In this document: piece by piece, positions 6,656-14,508 of the stretch
Layout of the letters: each line of letters begins with the position of its first letter
Numbering within the stretch: the first letter of the stretch is position 1
Assembly (NCBI GenBank): GCA_020630045.1
Contig: JAHDCE010000025.1
Span: 1-15,102, forward strand
Reading direction: 5' to 3'
DNA from: Saprospiraceae bacterium
GTDB taxonomy: Bacteria; Bacteroidota; Bacteroidia; Chitinophagales; Saprospiraceae
DNA: 15,102 nucleotides
The notes under the pieces: model-generated
The model's database searches: none
What the model saw: the letters and a program-made list of their open reading frames with translations, nothing else
Told to the model about the DNA's origin: nothing
Translations under genes and position numbers: made by a program

Positions 6656-7406
6656 CCCAAGGAAAAAATGTAGATGTCTTTTGAATGTAATCCTGATATT
6701 TCGGCTCTTTCGCCTTTTTCCTTTCCAACATAGGAACTCCCGAAACTTTCATCAGCAACCACGTAATCGTAATCGGCCCAATAACGATCCACCATCCGGA
6801 AGATGACGGAAGGACAATTAGGAATATACCCCACCACAATACCGTTTCACCAAAGTAGTTTGGGTGCCTGGAATACCTCCAAAGTCCCTTGTCCAGCACC
6901 TTGCCTTTATTACTTTCATCCGATTTGAATCTCATTAATTGATGATCTGCGAGGGTTTCGAAAAAAAATCCGAAAAAAAATAAAAATATTCCCACTAGGG
7001 AAAAAATAGAAAATTCAAAGGCGAATCCCGACCCATAAACAACCGGAACGGACACGATAAACAAGAAGAATCCTTGTAGAATATATACTTGTAAGTATGA
7101 ACGCCACAAGTAATGCCTCCCCCACTCTTTTTTCCACTTTTCATATCTCCAATCAGGTCCTTTTTTAAAATATCTGAGTAACAAATAAAGGCTCAATCTA
7201 AGTCCCCAAATTGTCACCACAACAAGCAAAACCGGATTGAGAAAGCCATTGGTAATGGCAAAATAATTGGCCAAGATGACAAACCCCATCCCCCAACAAA
7301 TATCGACTATACTATTATCCCTCAGATACATAGCGAATATATAGCATATGTTCAGGTAGATAAATATGAGAATAGCGGCCTGTGAATAGATATTTAACGC
7401 ATCCAT
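6642..7406 (-). CDS. DUF1295 membrane protein (steroid 5-alpha-reductase / ICMT-like)
   Basis: The 254-residue product has about six to seven membrane segments and the DUF1295 blocks. These are an N-terminal RDNSIVDICWGMGFV (29-43), then WGLRLSLYLLLR (67-78), the polar WRYEKWKKEWG loop (86-96), the signature KGLWRYSRHPNYFGE (173-187) followed by WWG, and VSGVPMLERKK (221-231). The RHPNYFGE region is the cofactor-binding core shared with steroid 5-alpha-reductases and isoprenylcysteine methyltransferases. Bacterial DUF1295 members are mostly uncharacterised, so NAD(P)H-dependent reduction of a lipid-like double bond is an inference. It is full length for the family. It is monocistronic, divergent from the gene at 7594 with a 187-bp gap in which I could not identify a convincing promoter. 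Confidence 0.86.
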   Translation of the reverse strand: MDALNIYSQAAILIFIYLNICYIFAMYLRDNSIVDICWGMGFVILANYFAITNGFLNPVLLVVVTIWGLRLSLYLLLRYFKKGPDWRYEKWKKEWGRHYLWRSYLQVYILQGFFLFIVSVPVVYGSGFAFEFSIFSLVGIFLFFFGFFFETLADHQLMRFKSDESNKGKVLDKGLWRYSRHPNYFGETVLWWGIFLIVLPSSSGWWIVIGPITITWLLMKVSGVPMLERKKAKEPKYQDYIQKTSTFFPWVPKK

Positions 7407-7593
7407 TCAAGCCTAACCGCCTAGGGGATTTTTTGTTGACAAAAGAATAAAAAACGTCTATCTGAAATTTAAGAAAACCAAAATATTGGATGTCACAATT
7501 TTCGACTTTCATGCATCACATTTTTTTCGTCCAAGGAGCACATTTGAAACATCGATTCACATTATCAGACACTAACAAATTAAATTAAAGAAT

Positions 7594-8247
7594 ATGAAAC
7601 GATTCGCATTACTACTATTCATTGTTTTGACCTCAACAGCATTGACATTCGCCCAAACCAAGAAAGGTGATAAGGTAAAAGGTTATATCATCAACAAGTC
7701 CGGCAAGAAAATTGAAGGTCTTGTAGTTGTTGGAGATTGGGCGTCCAACCAGCTCCAAGTAAAGTTCATTAAAAAAGGGACAAGCAAAAAAGTTTCCTAC
7801 AAACCCAACCAATTGAAAGGGTTTGCATATGAAGAAACTTACGTGGATTGCGTAGGCAAAAAGGCCAAGGAATGGAAGTATTACTTCACACGCAAATCGG
7901 ACAAGCCTTCTAGGATGTTCGGACCTACAACGGTTTTCATGCACCAAGAAGTAGCTGACGGACATTTCAAATTGTTCTGCTTCTATATCGAAGTACCGTC
8001 CAATCCTTCCAAGCCTTACAAGTATGTCTTCTATGTGGAAGATGACAAAGGGTCTTTTACAAAGGTCAATGAAGATAATTTCAAAAATTCTACGAAGAAA
8101 ATCTTCAAAGATTATATGGCATTAAAAACTCGTATTGGAGACAAAGGTTTCCGATTGAAAGATATGGACCGAATGGTCGCCGATTACAACTACTGGAAAA
8201 CAAATCGCCACGATCCCAACGAATACCGAGTGGCGATGAAGAATTAA
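7594..8247 (+). CDS. Secreted protein of unknown function, Bacteroidota type
   Basis: The 217-residue product opens with a signal peptide (MKRFALLLFIVLTSTALTFAQ), probably cut after about residue 20. The mature part begins with GDKVKGYIINKSGKKIEGLVVV and then VKFIKKGTSKKVSYKPNQLKGF, a lay-out seen in many small secreted Bacteroidota proteins. A beta-rich middle (KLFCFYIEV, KYVFYVEDD) and a charged helical C-terminus (about 150-217) follow. Two cysteines occur, in YVDCVGKK and KLFCFY. It is lysine-rich overall. No enzyme motif is visible and I do not assign a function. It has its own promoter region (7407-7593, shared with the divergent DUF1295 gene), and hairpins directly follow its stop. Confidence 0.75.
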   Translation: MKRFALLLFIVLTSTALTFAQTKKGDKVKGYIINKSGKKIEGLVVVGDWASNQLQVKFIKKGTSKKVSYKPNQLKGFAYEETYVDCVGKKAKEWKYYFTRKSDKPSRMFGPTTVFMHQEVADGHFKLFCFYIEVPSNPSKPYKYVFYVEDDKGSFTKVNEDNFKNSTKKIFKDYMALKTRIGDKGFRLKDMDRMVADYNYWKTNRHDPNEYRVAMKN

Positions 8248-8256
8248 GGGGGGTAT

Positions 8257-8273
8257 AGCTCAAATTTTGAGCT
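8257..8273. repeat. Small perfect palindrome after the secreted-protein gene
   Basis: An 8-bp perfect inverted repeat, AGCTCAAA and TTTGAGCT around one T, starts 10 nt after the stop codon. It is AT-rich and has no adjoining T run, so it is unlikely to terminate alone. It may add to the hairpin cluster that follows. Confidence 0.45.
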
Positions 8274-8279
8274 TACATG

Positions 8280-8317
8280 CGGCAGCACGTCAAAGGACGA
8301 TGTTGCCGTTTTTTTTT
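8280..8317 (+). terminator. Intrinsic terminator of the secreted-protein gene
   Basis: A GC-rich stem pairs CGGCAGCACGTC (8280-8291) with GACGATGTTGCCG (8296-8308), with one bulge and a short AAAG loop, and nine T residues follow directly. This is a textbook plus-strand intrinsic terminator about 35 nt after the stop at 8247. Confidence 0.85.
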
Positions 8318-8347
8318 AGACATTATTTCCGTACTTATTGAAAATAA

Positions 8348-8382
8348 GAACGGCGTGCGGAATTCCGCACGCCGTTCGTTTT
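8348..8382. terminator. 30-bp perfect palindrome acting as a bidirectional terminator
   Basis: Positions 8348-8377 form an uninterrupted perfect palindrome with a GC-rich arm (GAACGGCGTGCGG) and an AATT centre. T-rich sequence follows on the plus side, and the minus side reads TTATTTTC. It lies 31 bp beyond the stop of the minus-strand M16 gene and probably terminates that gene. It also contains an EcoRI-type GAATTC at its centre. Confidence 0.8.
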
Positions 8383-8407
8383 TACCGTTTATTTTCCTTC
8401 CGGAAAA

Positions 8408-11302
8408 TTATTTCTCAGGTTTCAAGATGAAAGTTTTGTCATTGTTGAAATCAAAAACCTTCACTGCCATTTCACGAATACGCTCAGGCGTAATTTTAGC
8501 GATTCCTTCCTCCAGGTACTTCAACTGGATTTTATTCGGATCCAAATCATTCTTATACATCTGAGACAAGTAAGAACTCCAGAAACCGTTTTCTTTCAAT
8601 TTCTTGATACGCTCTTGCTTCAACGTTTCGGTCACTTTGGTAATATCTTCCGCTTCTGGACCGTTTTGCTGGATTTTTTGAATTTCCTTTTTGGCATAAT
8701 CAATCAAACCATCCACCTCTTCGGGCTTAGCATTGAAGATAATAGCCACTCCGAATTCTTCCTTGGGCCAACGAGACAATTGAGGCTGTACCTGAACACC
8801 ATATACACCTCCTTGCTCTTCACGCAATTGTTCACGAAGCTTGATTTTCATTACCTCAGTCATTACTTTAAAGTCGAATCTTTCTTCGGCATTGTCCCAG
8901 TCAAATTCACCATCGAATGCGTAGAATGCGAAAGAAGCCGCCGTTTCACCTTTCTTGATCGTCTTTTCAATCTTACCTTTCGGTGTTTCAGCTCCGACAT
9001 CTTTCCAAGTTTCTTTTCTTCCTGTTGTCGGTAGGTTACCCAAGTATTTAGCGACCATTCCCTTCATTTTGTCCACTTCAAAGTTGCCGGTAAATACAAA
9101 TGTGAAATCACCCGCATCCGCGAAACGATCCTTGTAAAACGCCATGATTTTGTCCAGGTCGATTTTATCCAAATCCTCATTAGATGGAGCGATTTTTCTC
9201 CTAGGGTGATTGTTGCTCATTTCCTTTGTAATAATATCAAAGAAATAAAATTGAGGATTGGAAGTCATGAACTGCATCTGCGTTTTTGTCTTCACCATGA
9301 AACTAGACAATGCATCTTCGTCTTTTCTAGGATTGGTAAAATACATGTACGTCATTTGCATCATCGTTTCCAAATCCTTGGGAGAACAATTCCCTCTCAT
9401 TCCTTCCTCTAATTCATTGATATATGGAGAGACGCTGACCGTTTTACCGGCCATCATTTTACCCAATTCGATAGAACTGAAATCACCGACACCCGATTCA
9501 TTGACAATTGACGATGCATTCGACGCGCTCATAAAATCTTCATCACTAGCCAAGGAATGACCACCCGGTGAAAACGCACTCATCAATATTTGATCGTTCT
9601 GAAAATCGGTAGGCTTCAATACGACTTTGATTCCATTCTCAAGCGTCAACTCAGTAACTCCGATTTCATCAAATTTCTTCTCTGCCGAAATGGCTTTTGC
9701 AGTCAATTTTTTAGACATCAGAGGAGAAGTGGTCACTTGATCCACGTATGCATCCACATTCGTTTTTCCGACCTTATCCAACATGCTGCGAATTTCAGCT
9801 TCTGTAGGCAACTTGACATCCGGCTTGTCCGGCCCCGTGACAATAACTACTCGGTTTTCATCCGTAATCCATTGCGCAGCCATGCGGTTGATTTCCGGCA
9901 AAGTGATGGTCGGTACGTACTTGCTGTACATATCAAAAGTCTGCTTGGGAGAAGGATAAGGAGTTCCTTCCAAATAGTTGGATACATATCGCATCGCTAG
10001 TCTACGGGAGTCCGTTTTATCCGCTTCTTTGTATTGACGCTCGACACTGTTCAACATCGCTTTCTTGGCACGATCCAACTCAGTAGCTGTAAATCCGTGC
10101 TTCAATACACGTTGGTTTTCCAGCAACAAAGCTTCTAGTCCACTTAACACTCCGTCACCTTTCACACCAGCTGATGAGTAATAGAAATCAGATCCGCGAA
10201 CAAAACCGCCATAAGAAGAAAATCCATATAAAAATGGAGGATTGGCTTCTTGGGTCAACTCGTTCAAACGAGCGTTTAACATACGGCTGTATAGGCTATT
10301 TACCATTTGCTGGCGATAGTCCTTCTGATTTTTCATTTCCATCGGATTGTGCTTCCACAATACCTGGACCTGAGTCTGTGCCGCTTCTTTATCAGAAGCG
10401 ATCGCTACTAATGTTTCCTTGTGCTTAGGAACGGAATTCCCTTGCTTCTTTCGTGGATTATCAGGATTTTTCAATCCGGAAAATTGCTCCTTTACCTGCT
10501 TCTCTACTTGATCCACATCGATGTCCCCTACTACGACAACCGCCATCAAATCCGGACGGTACCAGTCCTTGTAAAATCGTGTGAACTTGTCATAAGACGC
10601 ATTTCTTAGGATATCCACTTTACCGATTGGCAAACGATTCGCATACCTTGAATCCTTAAATATCAATGGGAAATAAGCGTCACGCATTCTTTCATTCGCC
10701 CCTAGTCCTGATCTCCACTCACCTTCCACTACTCCACGCTCCTTGTCGATTTCTTCCGGTTCGAAAGAAACGGCATGGGCCCAATCATTCAAAATCAACA
10801 TCCCCTTGTCGAAAAGAGATTGGTCATCCGTACGTACCTGTAGCATATATACCGTTTCGTCAAAAGATGTATAAGCATTCAAGTCAGGGCCGAACTTCGT
10901 ACCGATACTTTCCAAGAAATCGACCAATTCACTTTTCTTGAAATTTTCAGTACCGTTGAAACACATGTGCTCTACGAAGTGAGCCAATCCTTGTTGATCA
11001 TCGTCTTCTTGCATGGCACCTGCATTAACCGCCAAACGCAATTCCGCACGATTTTCAGGCTTAATATTGCGTTGGATGTAATACTTCATACCATTGGCCA
11101 AAGTACCTGTACGGACACTTCCGTCTTTAGGAATATCCAATCCGCCCCAATCCGGTTTGCTACCGGTTGTGGAAACTACTACTTCCTCGGCTTTCTCCTT
11201 GGTTTCTTTCACAGCCTCTCCGGTCTTGGGCGTACAACCCCAAACCAAGGCCACGCATCCCGCAAGAACCACCGCCAATAAACGAATGAATGTAATTTTC
11301 AT
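8408..11302 (-). CDS. M16 family zinc protease, lipoprotein
   Basis: The 964-residue product is a two-half M16 (insulinase/PqqL-like) peptidase. The active half has the inverted zinc motif HFVEH (H108, E111, H112) in GLAHFVEHMCFNGT. The downstream glutamate cluster is in ERGVVEGEWR (188-197). The homologous second half, beginning near residue 548 with ELTLENGIKVVL, lacks HxxEH, as is usual for the clam-shell fold. The N-terminus is a lipoprotein signal: LLAVVLAGC ends in a good lipobox at C16, although C23 (VWGC) is followed by the more typical polar linker rich in K and E (25-45). Members of this group degrade peptides, probably at the periplasmic face or cell surface. It is transcribed alone, divergently from metG. 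The start is ATG at 11302, and the length matches Bacteroidota relatives. Confidence 0.93.
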   Translation of the reverse strand: MKITFIRLLAVVLAGCVALVWGCTPKTGEAVKETKEKAEEVVVSTTGSKPDWGGLDIPKDGSVRTGTLANGMKYYIQRNIKPENRAELRLAVNAGAMQEDDDQQGLAHFVEHMCFNGTENFKKSELVDFLESIGTKFGPDLNAYTSFDETVYMLQVRTDDQSLFDKGMLILNDWAHAVSFEPEEIDKERGVVEGEWRSGLGANERMRDAYFPLIFKDSRYANRLPIGKVDILRNASYDKFTRFYKDWYRPDLMAVVVVGDIDVDQVEKQVKEQFSGLKNPDNPRKKQGNSVPKHKETLVAIASDKEAAQTQVQVLWKHNPMEMKNQKDYRQQMVNSLYSRMLNARLNELTQEANPPFLYGFSSYGGFVRGSDFYYSSAGVKGDGVLSGLEALLLENQRVLKHGFTATELDRAKKAMLNSVERQYKEADKTDSRRLAMRYVSNYLEGTPYPSPKQTFDMYSKYVPTITLPEINRMAAQWITDENRVVIVTGPDKPDVKLPTEAEIRSMLDKVGKTNVDAYVDQVTTSPLMSKKLTAKAISAEKKFDEIGVTELTLENGIKVVLKPTDFQNDQILMSAFSPGGHSLASDEDFMSASNASSIVNESGVGDFSSIELGKMMAGKTVSVSPYINELEEGMRGNCSPKDLETMMQMTYMYFTNPRKDEDALSSFMVKTKTQMQFMTSNPQFYFFDIITKEMSNNHPRRKIAPSNEDLDKIDLDKIMAFYKDRFADAGDFTFVFTGNFEVDKMKGMVAKYLGNLPTTGRKETWKDVGAETPKGKIEKTIKKGETAASFAFYAFDGEFDWDNAEERFDFKVMTEVMKIKLREQLREEQGGVYGVQVQPQLSRWPKEEFGVAIIFNAKPEEVDGLIDYAKKEIQKIQQNGPEAEDITKVTETLKQERIKKLKENGFWSSYLSQMYKNDLDPNKIQLKYLEEGIAKITPERIREMAVKVFDFNNDKTFILKPEK

Positions 11303-11330
11303 AATGATTTTGATTTAATAATGATATGTT

Positions 11331-11361
11331 CTGATATACTTTTTCCCCTTAGGGAATTCAA
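11331..11361 (-). promoter_or_regulatory. Candidate promoter of the M16 protease gene
   Basis: On the minus strand TTG (11361-11359) is followed after 20 nt by TATATCAG (11338-11331), a partial match to TAnnTTTG at the usual spacing. Transcription would begin about 20 nt before the ATG. The spacer contains a short TTCCC / GGGAA inverted repeat. The rest of the 170-bp divergent gap must serve metG; near its end TGTGTTTG (11447-11454) resembles a -7 box but no TTG stands at the right distance. Confidence 0.28.
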
Positions 11362-11472
11362 TTAATTGTATTTTCGCCCCGAAAATAGGGAATCATTTCC
11401 GGTACAAATAACTTTCAATAGAAAGGATAACCTCATTTTCGATGATTGTGTTTGAAATTTCGATAAAGTGAT

Positions 11473-13605
11473 ATGACAGAGACAAAAAGATACATGGTAA
11501 CTTCAGCCCTTCCTTATGCGAACGGGCCGCTTCACATCGGCCATTTGGCCGGTGCTTACCTCCCGGCGGATATTTTCGTCAGATACTTAAGATTGATGGG
11601 AGAAGACGTCGTTTTTATTTGTGGTTCGGATGAAAACGGAGCCGCTATTACCATCCGTGCAAAAATGGAAGGGACATCTCCGCAAGAAATCGTAGACAAA
11701 TACGATAAACTGATTGGTGAGACTTTTAAAAAAATCGGAATCCACTTCGATAAATACCACAGGACTTCTTCTGAATTGCACCATCAAACTTCCCAAGACT
11801 TTTTCAGGGTTTTGAATAAGAATGGTGAATTCGTCAAAAAAACGTCCGAGCAATATTATGACGTCGAAGCACAACAATTCCTTGCTGACAGATATATCAC
11901 CGGGACTTGTCCGAAGTGCAACCATGAAGAGGCATATGGTGACCAGTGTGAAAACTGTGGATCTACATTGAGTCCGACCGAACTCATCAATCCCAAATCC
12001 AAACTCAGTGGCGCCACTCCTGAACTTCGCTCCACGACACATTGGTATTTGCCGATGGACAAGTACGAAGAATGGCTTCGTCCTTGGATTGAAGATGGTA
12101 CGCTAAACGGAGAAAAACACCATGAACCCAATACTTGGAAATCCCATGTACTGGGACAATGCAAATCTTGGTTAGATGGCGGCCTACAAGCTAGAGCCAT
12201 GACTCGCGATCTTTCTTGGGGAGTTGATGTTCCTCAAGAATTGGAAGGTTCGGAAGGTAAAAAACTATACGTTTGGCTTGATGCTCCAATCGGTTACATC
12301 TCGGCTACGAAACAATGGGCCATCGAACAAGGAGAACCAGACGCTTGGAAAAAATATTGGCAAGATGAAAACTCCGAATTGGTGCATTTCATCGGCAAGG
12401 ACAATATCGTTTTCCACTGTGTCATTTTTCCGATTATTCTAAAAGCGCATGGTGACTATATACTACCTAAGAATGTTCCGGCCAACCAATTCATGAACTT
12501 AGAGGGAAGAAAAATTTCCACTTCTAATAATTGGGCCATTTGGGTACATGAATTTGTGGAAGACCTTCCGGGAATGGAAGATGTCCTTCGGTATTATATG
12601 ATTAAAAACATGCCGGAACAAAAGGACAGTGAATTCACCTGGAAAAGTTTCCAAGAAGCGAACGATTCCGAATTGGTCGGCAACATCGCCAATTTCATCA
12701 ACCGTGTCATCACACTGACCAATAAATATTATGATGGCATTGTACCTGAAATCGACATTAATCTAGCCATCAATAATTCGATTGAAGAAAACAAACCCGG
12801 GAATTATTCCGAGGAAATCGAGTTGATGTTGAAACATTTGGATAAAATCGACCAATTCATCAAAGGATATGATTTCAGGAATGCCCTCAAGGAGGTGATG
12901 GCGATTTCAGACCTGGGAAATCGACTGCTTCAATTCAATGAGCCTTGGAAAAAAATAAAGACGGAACCTGAAACAGTGAAGACCGTGCTACATCTCGGAC
13001 TTCAAATCGTAGGTTTGTTGTCAGGTGTTTCCAAGCCGTTCCTTCCATTTACTTCCGATAAAATCCAAGGGCTGCTCAATCTACCTTCCTTGGCGGAAAA
13101 TGGTGGATTGGCATCTATCAAAAAGTCTTTGATGAATGGCGATTCGATCGTTCCATCCGGACACCGAATCAACAAGCAGCAGCACTTGTTTTCTAGGATT
13201 CCCGACAAGGTGATCGATGCCCAAATCGAAAAGCTCAATGCTACTCTGGTCAGTGAACCGACTTATGACCCGGTCAAGGAGACTGCGACATTTGACGACT
13301 TCACAAAAATGGATTTCCGAACGGGAACCATCATTGAAGCGGAAAAAATAAAAAAGGCAAAAAAGCTATTGAAACTGACGGTTGACTTAGGTTTCGAAAC
13401 CAGAACTGTCGTCTCAGGAATCGCCGAATTTTATACACCGGAAGAAGTCCTAGGAAAGGAAGTGGTTTTATTGGCCAATCTCGCTCCTAGAAAACTAAGG
13501 GGCGTAGAATCGCAGGGTATGGTCTTGATGGCGGAAGACGCCCAAGGCAAACTCGGATTCGTTAGTCCCGAATCGGGTTTCGGAAACGGTTTTACCGTAA
13601 GGTAA
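11473..13605 (+). CDS. metG: Methionyl-tRNA synthetase
   Basis: The 710-residue product charges tRNA-Met with methionine using ATP, in the cytoplasm. The class I signature HIGH is H21-H24 in PLHIGHLAG. The second ATP site is KISTS (347-351) instead of KMSKS, a variant common in MetRS of this type. The zinc knuckle has four cysteines, C146, C149, C159 and C162, within CPKCNHEEAYGDQCENCG. The anticodon-binding helical domain follows (about 390-560), and a C-terminal EMAPII/Trbp111-like tRNA-binding domain spans about 605-710 (DFTKMDFRTGTI, then APRKLRGVESQGM), which normally drives dimerisation. All domains are intact. The TAA stop at 13603-13605 coincides with the first bases of fold-back element 2, so its mRNA 3' end would carry that hairpin. 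Confidence 0.97.
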   Translation: MTETKRYMVTSALPYANGPLHIGHLAGAYLPADIFVRYLRLMGEDVVFICGSDENGAAITIRAKMEGTSPQEIVDKYDKLIGETFKKIGIHFDKYHRTSSELHHQTSQDFFRVLNKNGEFVKKTSEQYYDVEAQQFLADRYITGTCPKCNHEEAYGDQCENCGSTLSPTELINPKSKLSGATPELRSTTHWYLPMDKYEEWLRPWIEDGTLNGEKHHEPNTWKSHVLGQCKSWLDGGLQARAMTRDLSWGVDVPQELEGSEGKKLYVWLDAPIGYISATKQWAIEQGEPDAWKKYWQDENSELVHFIGKDNIVFHCVIFPIILKAHGDYILPKNVPANQFMNLEGRKISTSNNWAIWVHEFVEDLPGMEDVLRYYMIKNMPEQKDSEFTWKSFQEANDSELVGNIANFINRVITLTNKYYDGIVPEIDINLAINNSIEENKPGNYSEEIELMLKHLDKIDQFIKGYDFRNALKEVMAISDLGNRLLQFNEPWKKIKTEPETVKTVLHLGLQIVGLLSGVSKPFLPFTSDKIQGLLNLPSLAENGGLASIKKSLMNGDSIVPSGHRINKQQHLFSRIPDKVIDAQIEKLNATLVSEPTYDPVKETATFDDFTKMDFRTGTIIEAEKIKKAKKLLKLTVDLGFETRTVVSGIAEFYTPEEVLGKEVVLLANLAPRKLRGVESQGMVLMAEDAQGKLGFVSPESGFGNGFTVR

Positions 13606-13766
13606 GTACTCGGTCAAAAGTAATGTATTGATACAGGCGAGTGGATTATTGTGGTAGTCAAGGCGTGAAAACCGCGCATAGCCTAGCTACGCAAGGTTTT
13701 TCACAACGCAGCCTACTGCAAAAATCCGCCGCATGGACGATATGATTACTTTTGGACGGGTACTTA
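13603..13766. repeat. Fold-back element 2 (164 bp, nested inverted repeats)
   Basis: The outer arms, 13603-13624 and 13745-13766, match as inverted repeats in 19 of 22 positions (left arm begins TAAGTACTCGGTCAAAAG). Imperfect pairing continues inward: GGCGTGAAAACC (from about 13662) against GGTTTTTCACAACGC, then GCGCATAGC / GCTACGC around CTA (13674-13692) at the exact centre. The whole piece can fold into one long hairpin. It fills the gap between the convergent metG and hydroxylase genes, overlaps the metG stop codon, and ends 4 bp from the hydroxylase stop. No coding frame is evident. It may also act as a transcription terminator for both genes. Confidence 0.8.
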
Positions 13767-13769
13767 GTA

Positions 13770-14501
13770 CTAGGATACTAGTAAATCATCTTTGGTATTA
13801 TCATGAAATTGAACCATCTCTTGAATAAACGGCGATCGCTGCATAAAATAAATCAGGAGATGGTTCATCCATGATAATGGCGGAGGAAGTTCCCGCATCA
13901 CATCAACGAATAGGATGACACGAACTTCATCCGAATCATTCCATGCTTCATGGTCGATGGTATCATCAAACAGGAGACTCTTACCGGTTTCCCAATAAGC
14001 CAACTCATCACCAATTCTAATTTTACATTTTTTTCCTTCCGGAATAATTAATCCGAGATGATATCTCAGCACGCCTTTGAACGGTCCACGATGGGGGGTG
14101 ATATGAGCATGAGGTTCAAGAATGGAAAACATAGCCGTTTTCATCCTAGGGATGGTGGACAATAATCGAGAAGTCGTCGGACATCGGGAACAATTTTGTT
14201 CGAACTTGTGTCCGTAGGCGTGGAACATAAATGTTTTCCATTCCTTCCCTTTTGTAATGCGTGCTTGTGGGGATGATATTTCACTAAAGGCAGGAATTCC
14301 CTCACGACTTTCTAGTAATGCCTCTAATTCTAAAAGGATTGCCTGGGTATGTTGTTCGAGTTCTTGTACCCAAGCTGAGTTTTGAGTAGGAAAGAATGCC
14401 TTTTCTCCTTGGAATAAACGAATAAAAAACTCGAAGGGTCGGATGATGAGTCGCCCGACAAGCGACGCTACCTTGAACCTGAATGAAGTTTTCGGGTTCA
14501 T
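13770..14501 (-). CDS. Aspartyl/asparaginyl beta-hydroxylase-like dioxygenase
   Basis: The 243-residue product belongs to the Asp/Asn beta-hydroxylase family of Fe(II)/2-oxoglutarate dioxygenases, which also contains LpxO-like lipid A hydroxylases. The core starts at ILEPHAHITPHRGPFKG, where H137 is the first iron ligand, followed by VLRYHLGL with R146. The second iron histidine is H184 in LLFDDTIDHEAWN, and R194 in EVRVILFVDVMR is placed to bind 2-oxoglutarate. The D-E-L-A-Y-W-E-T-G strand pair (165-173) lies between. The N-terminus (12-30) is an amphipathic/hydrophobic helix that could attach to the membrane. Its substrate (peptide, lipid or small molecule) is unknown. It starts 7 nt after the ribA stop and is probably the last gene of that operon. 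Its stop abuts fold-back element 2. Confidence 0.88.
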   Translation of the reverse strand: MNPKTSFRFKVASLVGRLIIRPFEFFIRLFQGEKAFFPTQNSAWVQELEQHTQAILLELEALLESREGIPAFSEISSPQARITKGKEWKTFMFHAYGHKFEQNCSRCPTTSRLLSTIPRMKTAMFSILEPHAHITPHRGPFKGVLRYHLGLIIPEGKKCKIRIGDELAYWETGKSLLFDDTIDHEAWNDSDEVRVILFVDVMRELPPPLSWMNHLLIYFMQRSPFIQEMVQFHDNTKDDLLVS

Positions 14502-14508
14502 TCGAATA

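Noticed and set aside
8615..10941. Several plus-strand open frames of 60 to 136 codons opposite the M16 protease
   Set aside because: All are antisense to an intact protease with a zinc motif, have odd composition, and carry no ribosome site.
11587..12200. Minus-strand open frames opposite metG
   Set aside because: They are antisense to the conserved catalytic and zinc domain of methionyl-tRNA synthetase and are Ser/Cys/Phe-rich shadows.
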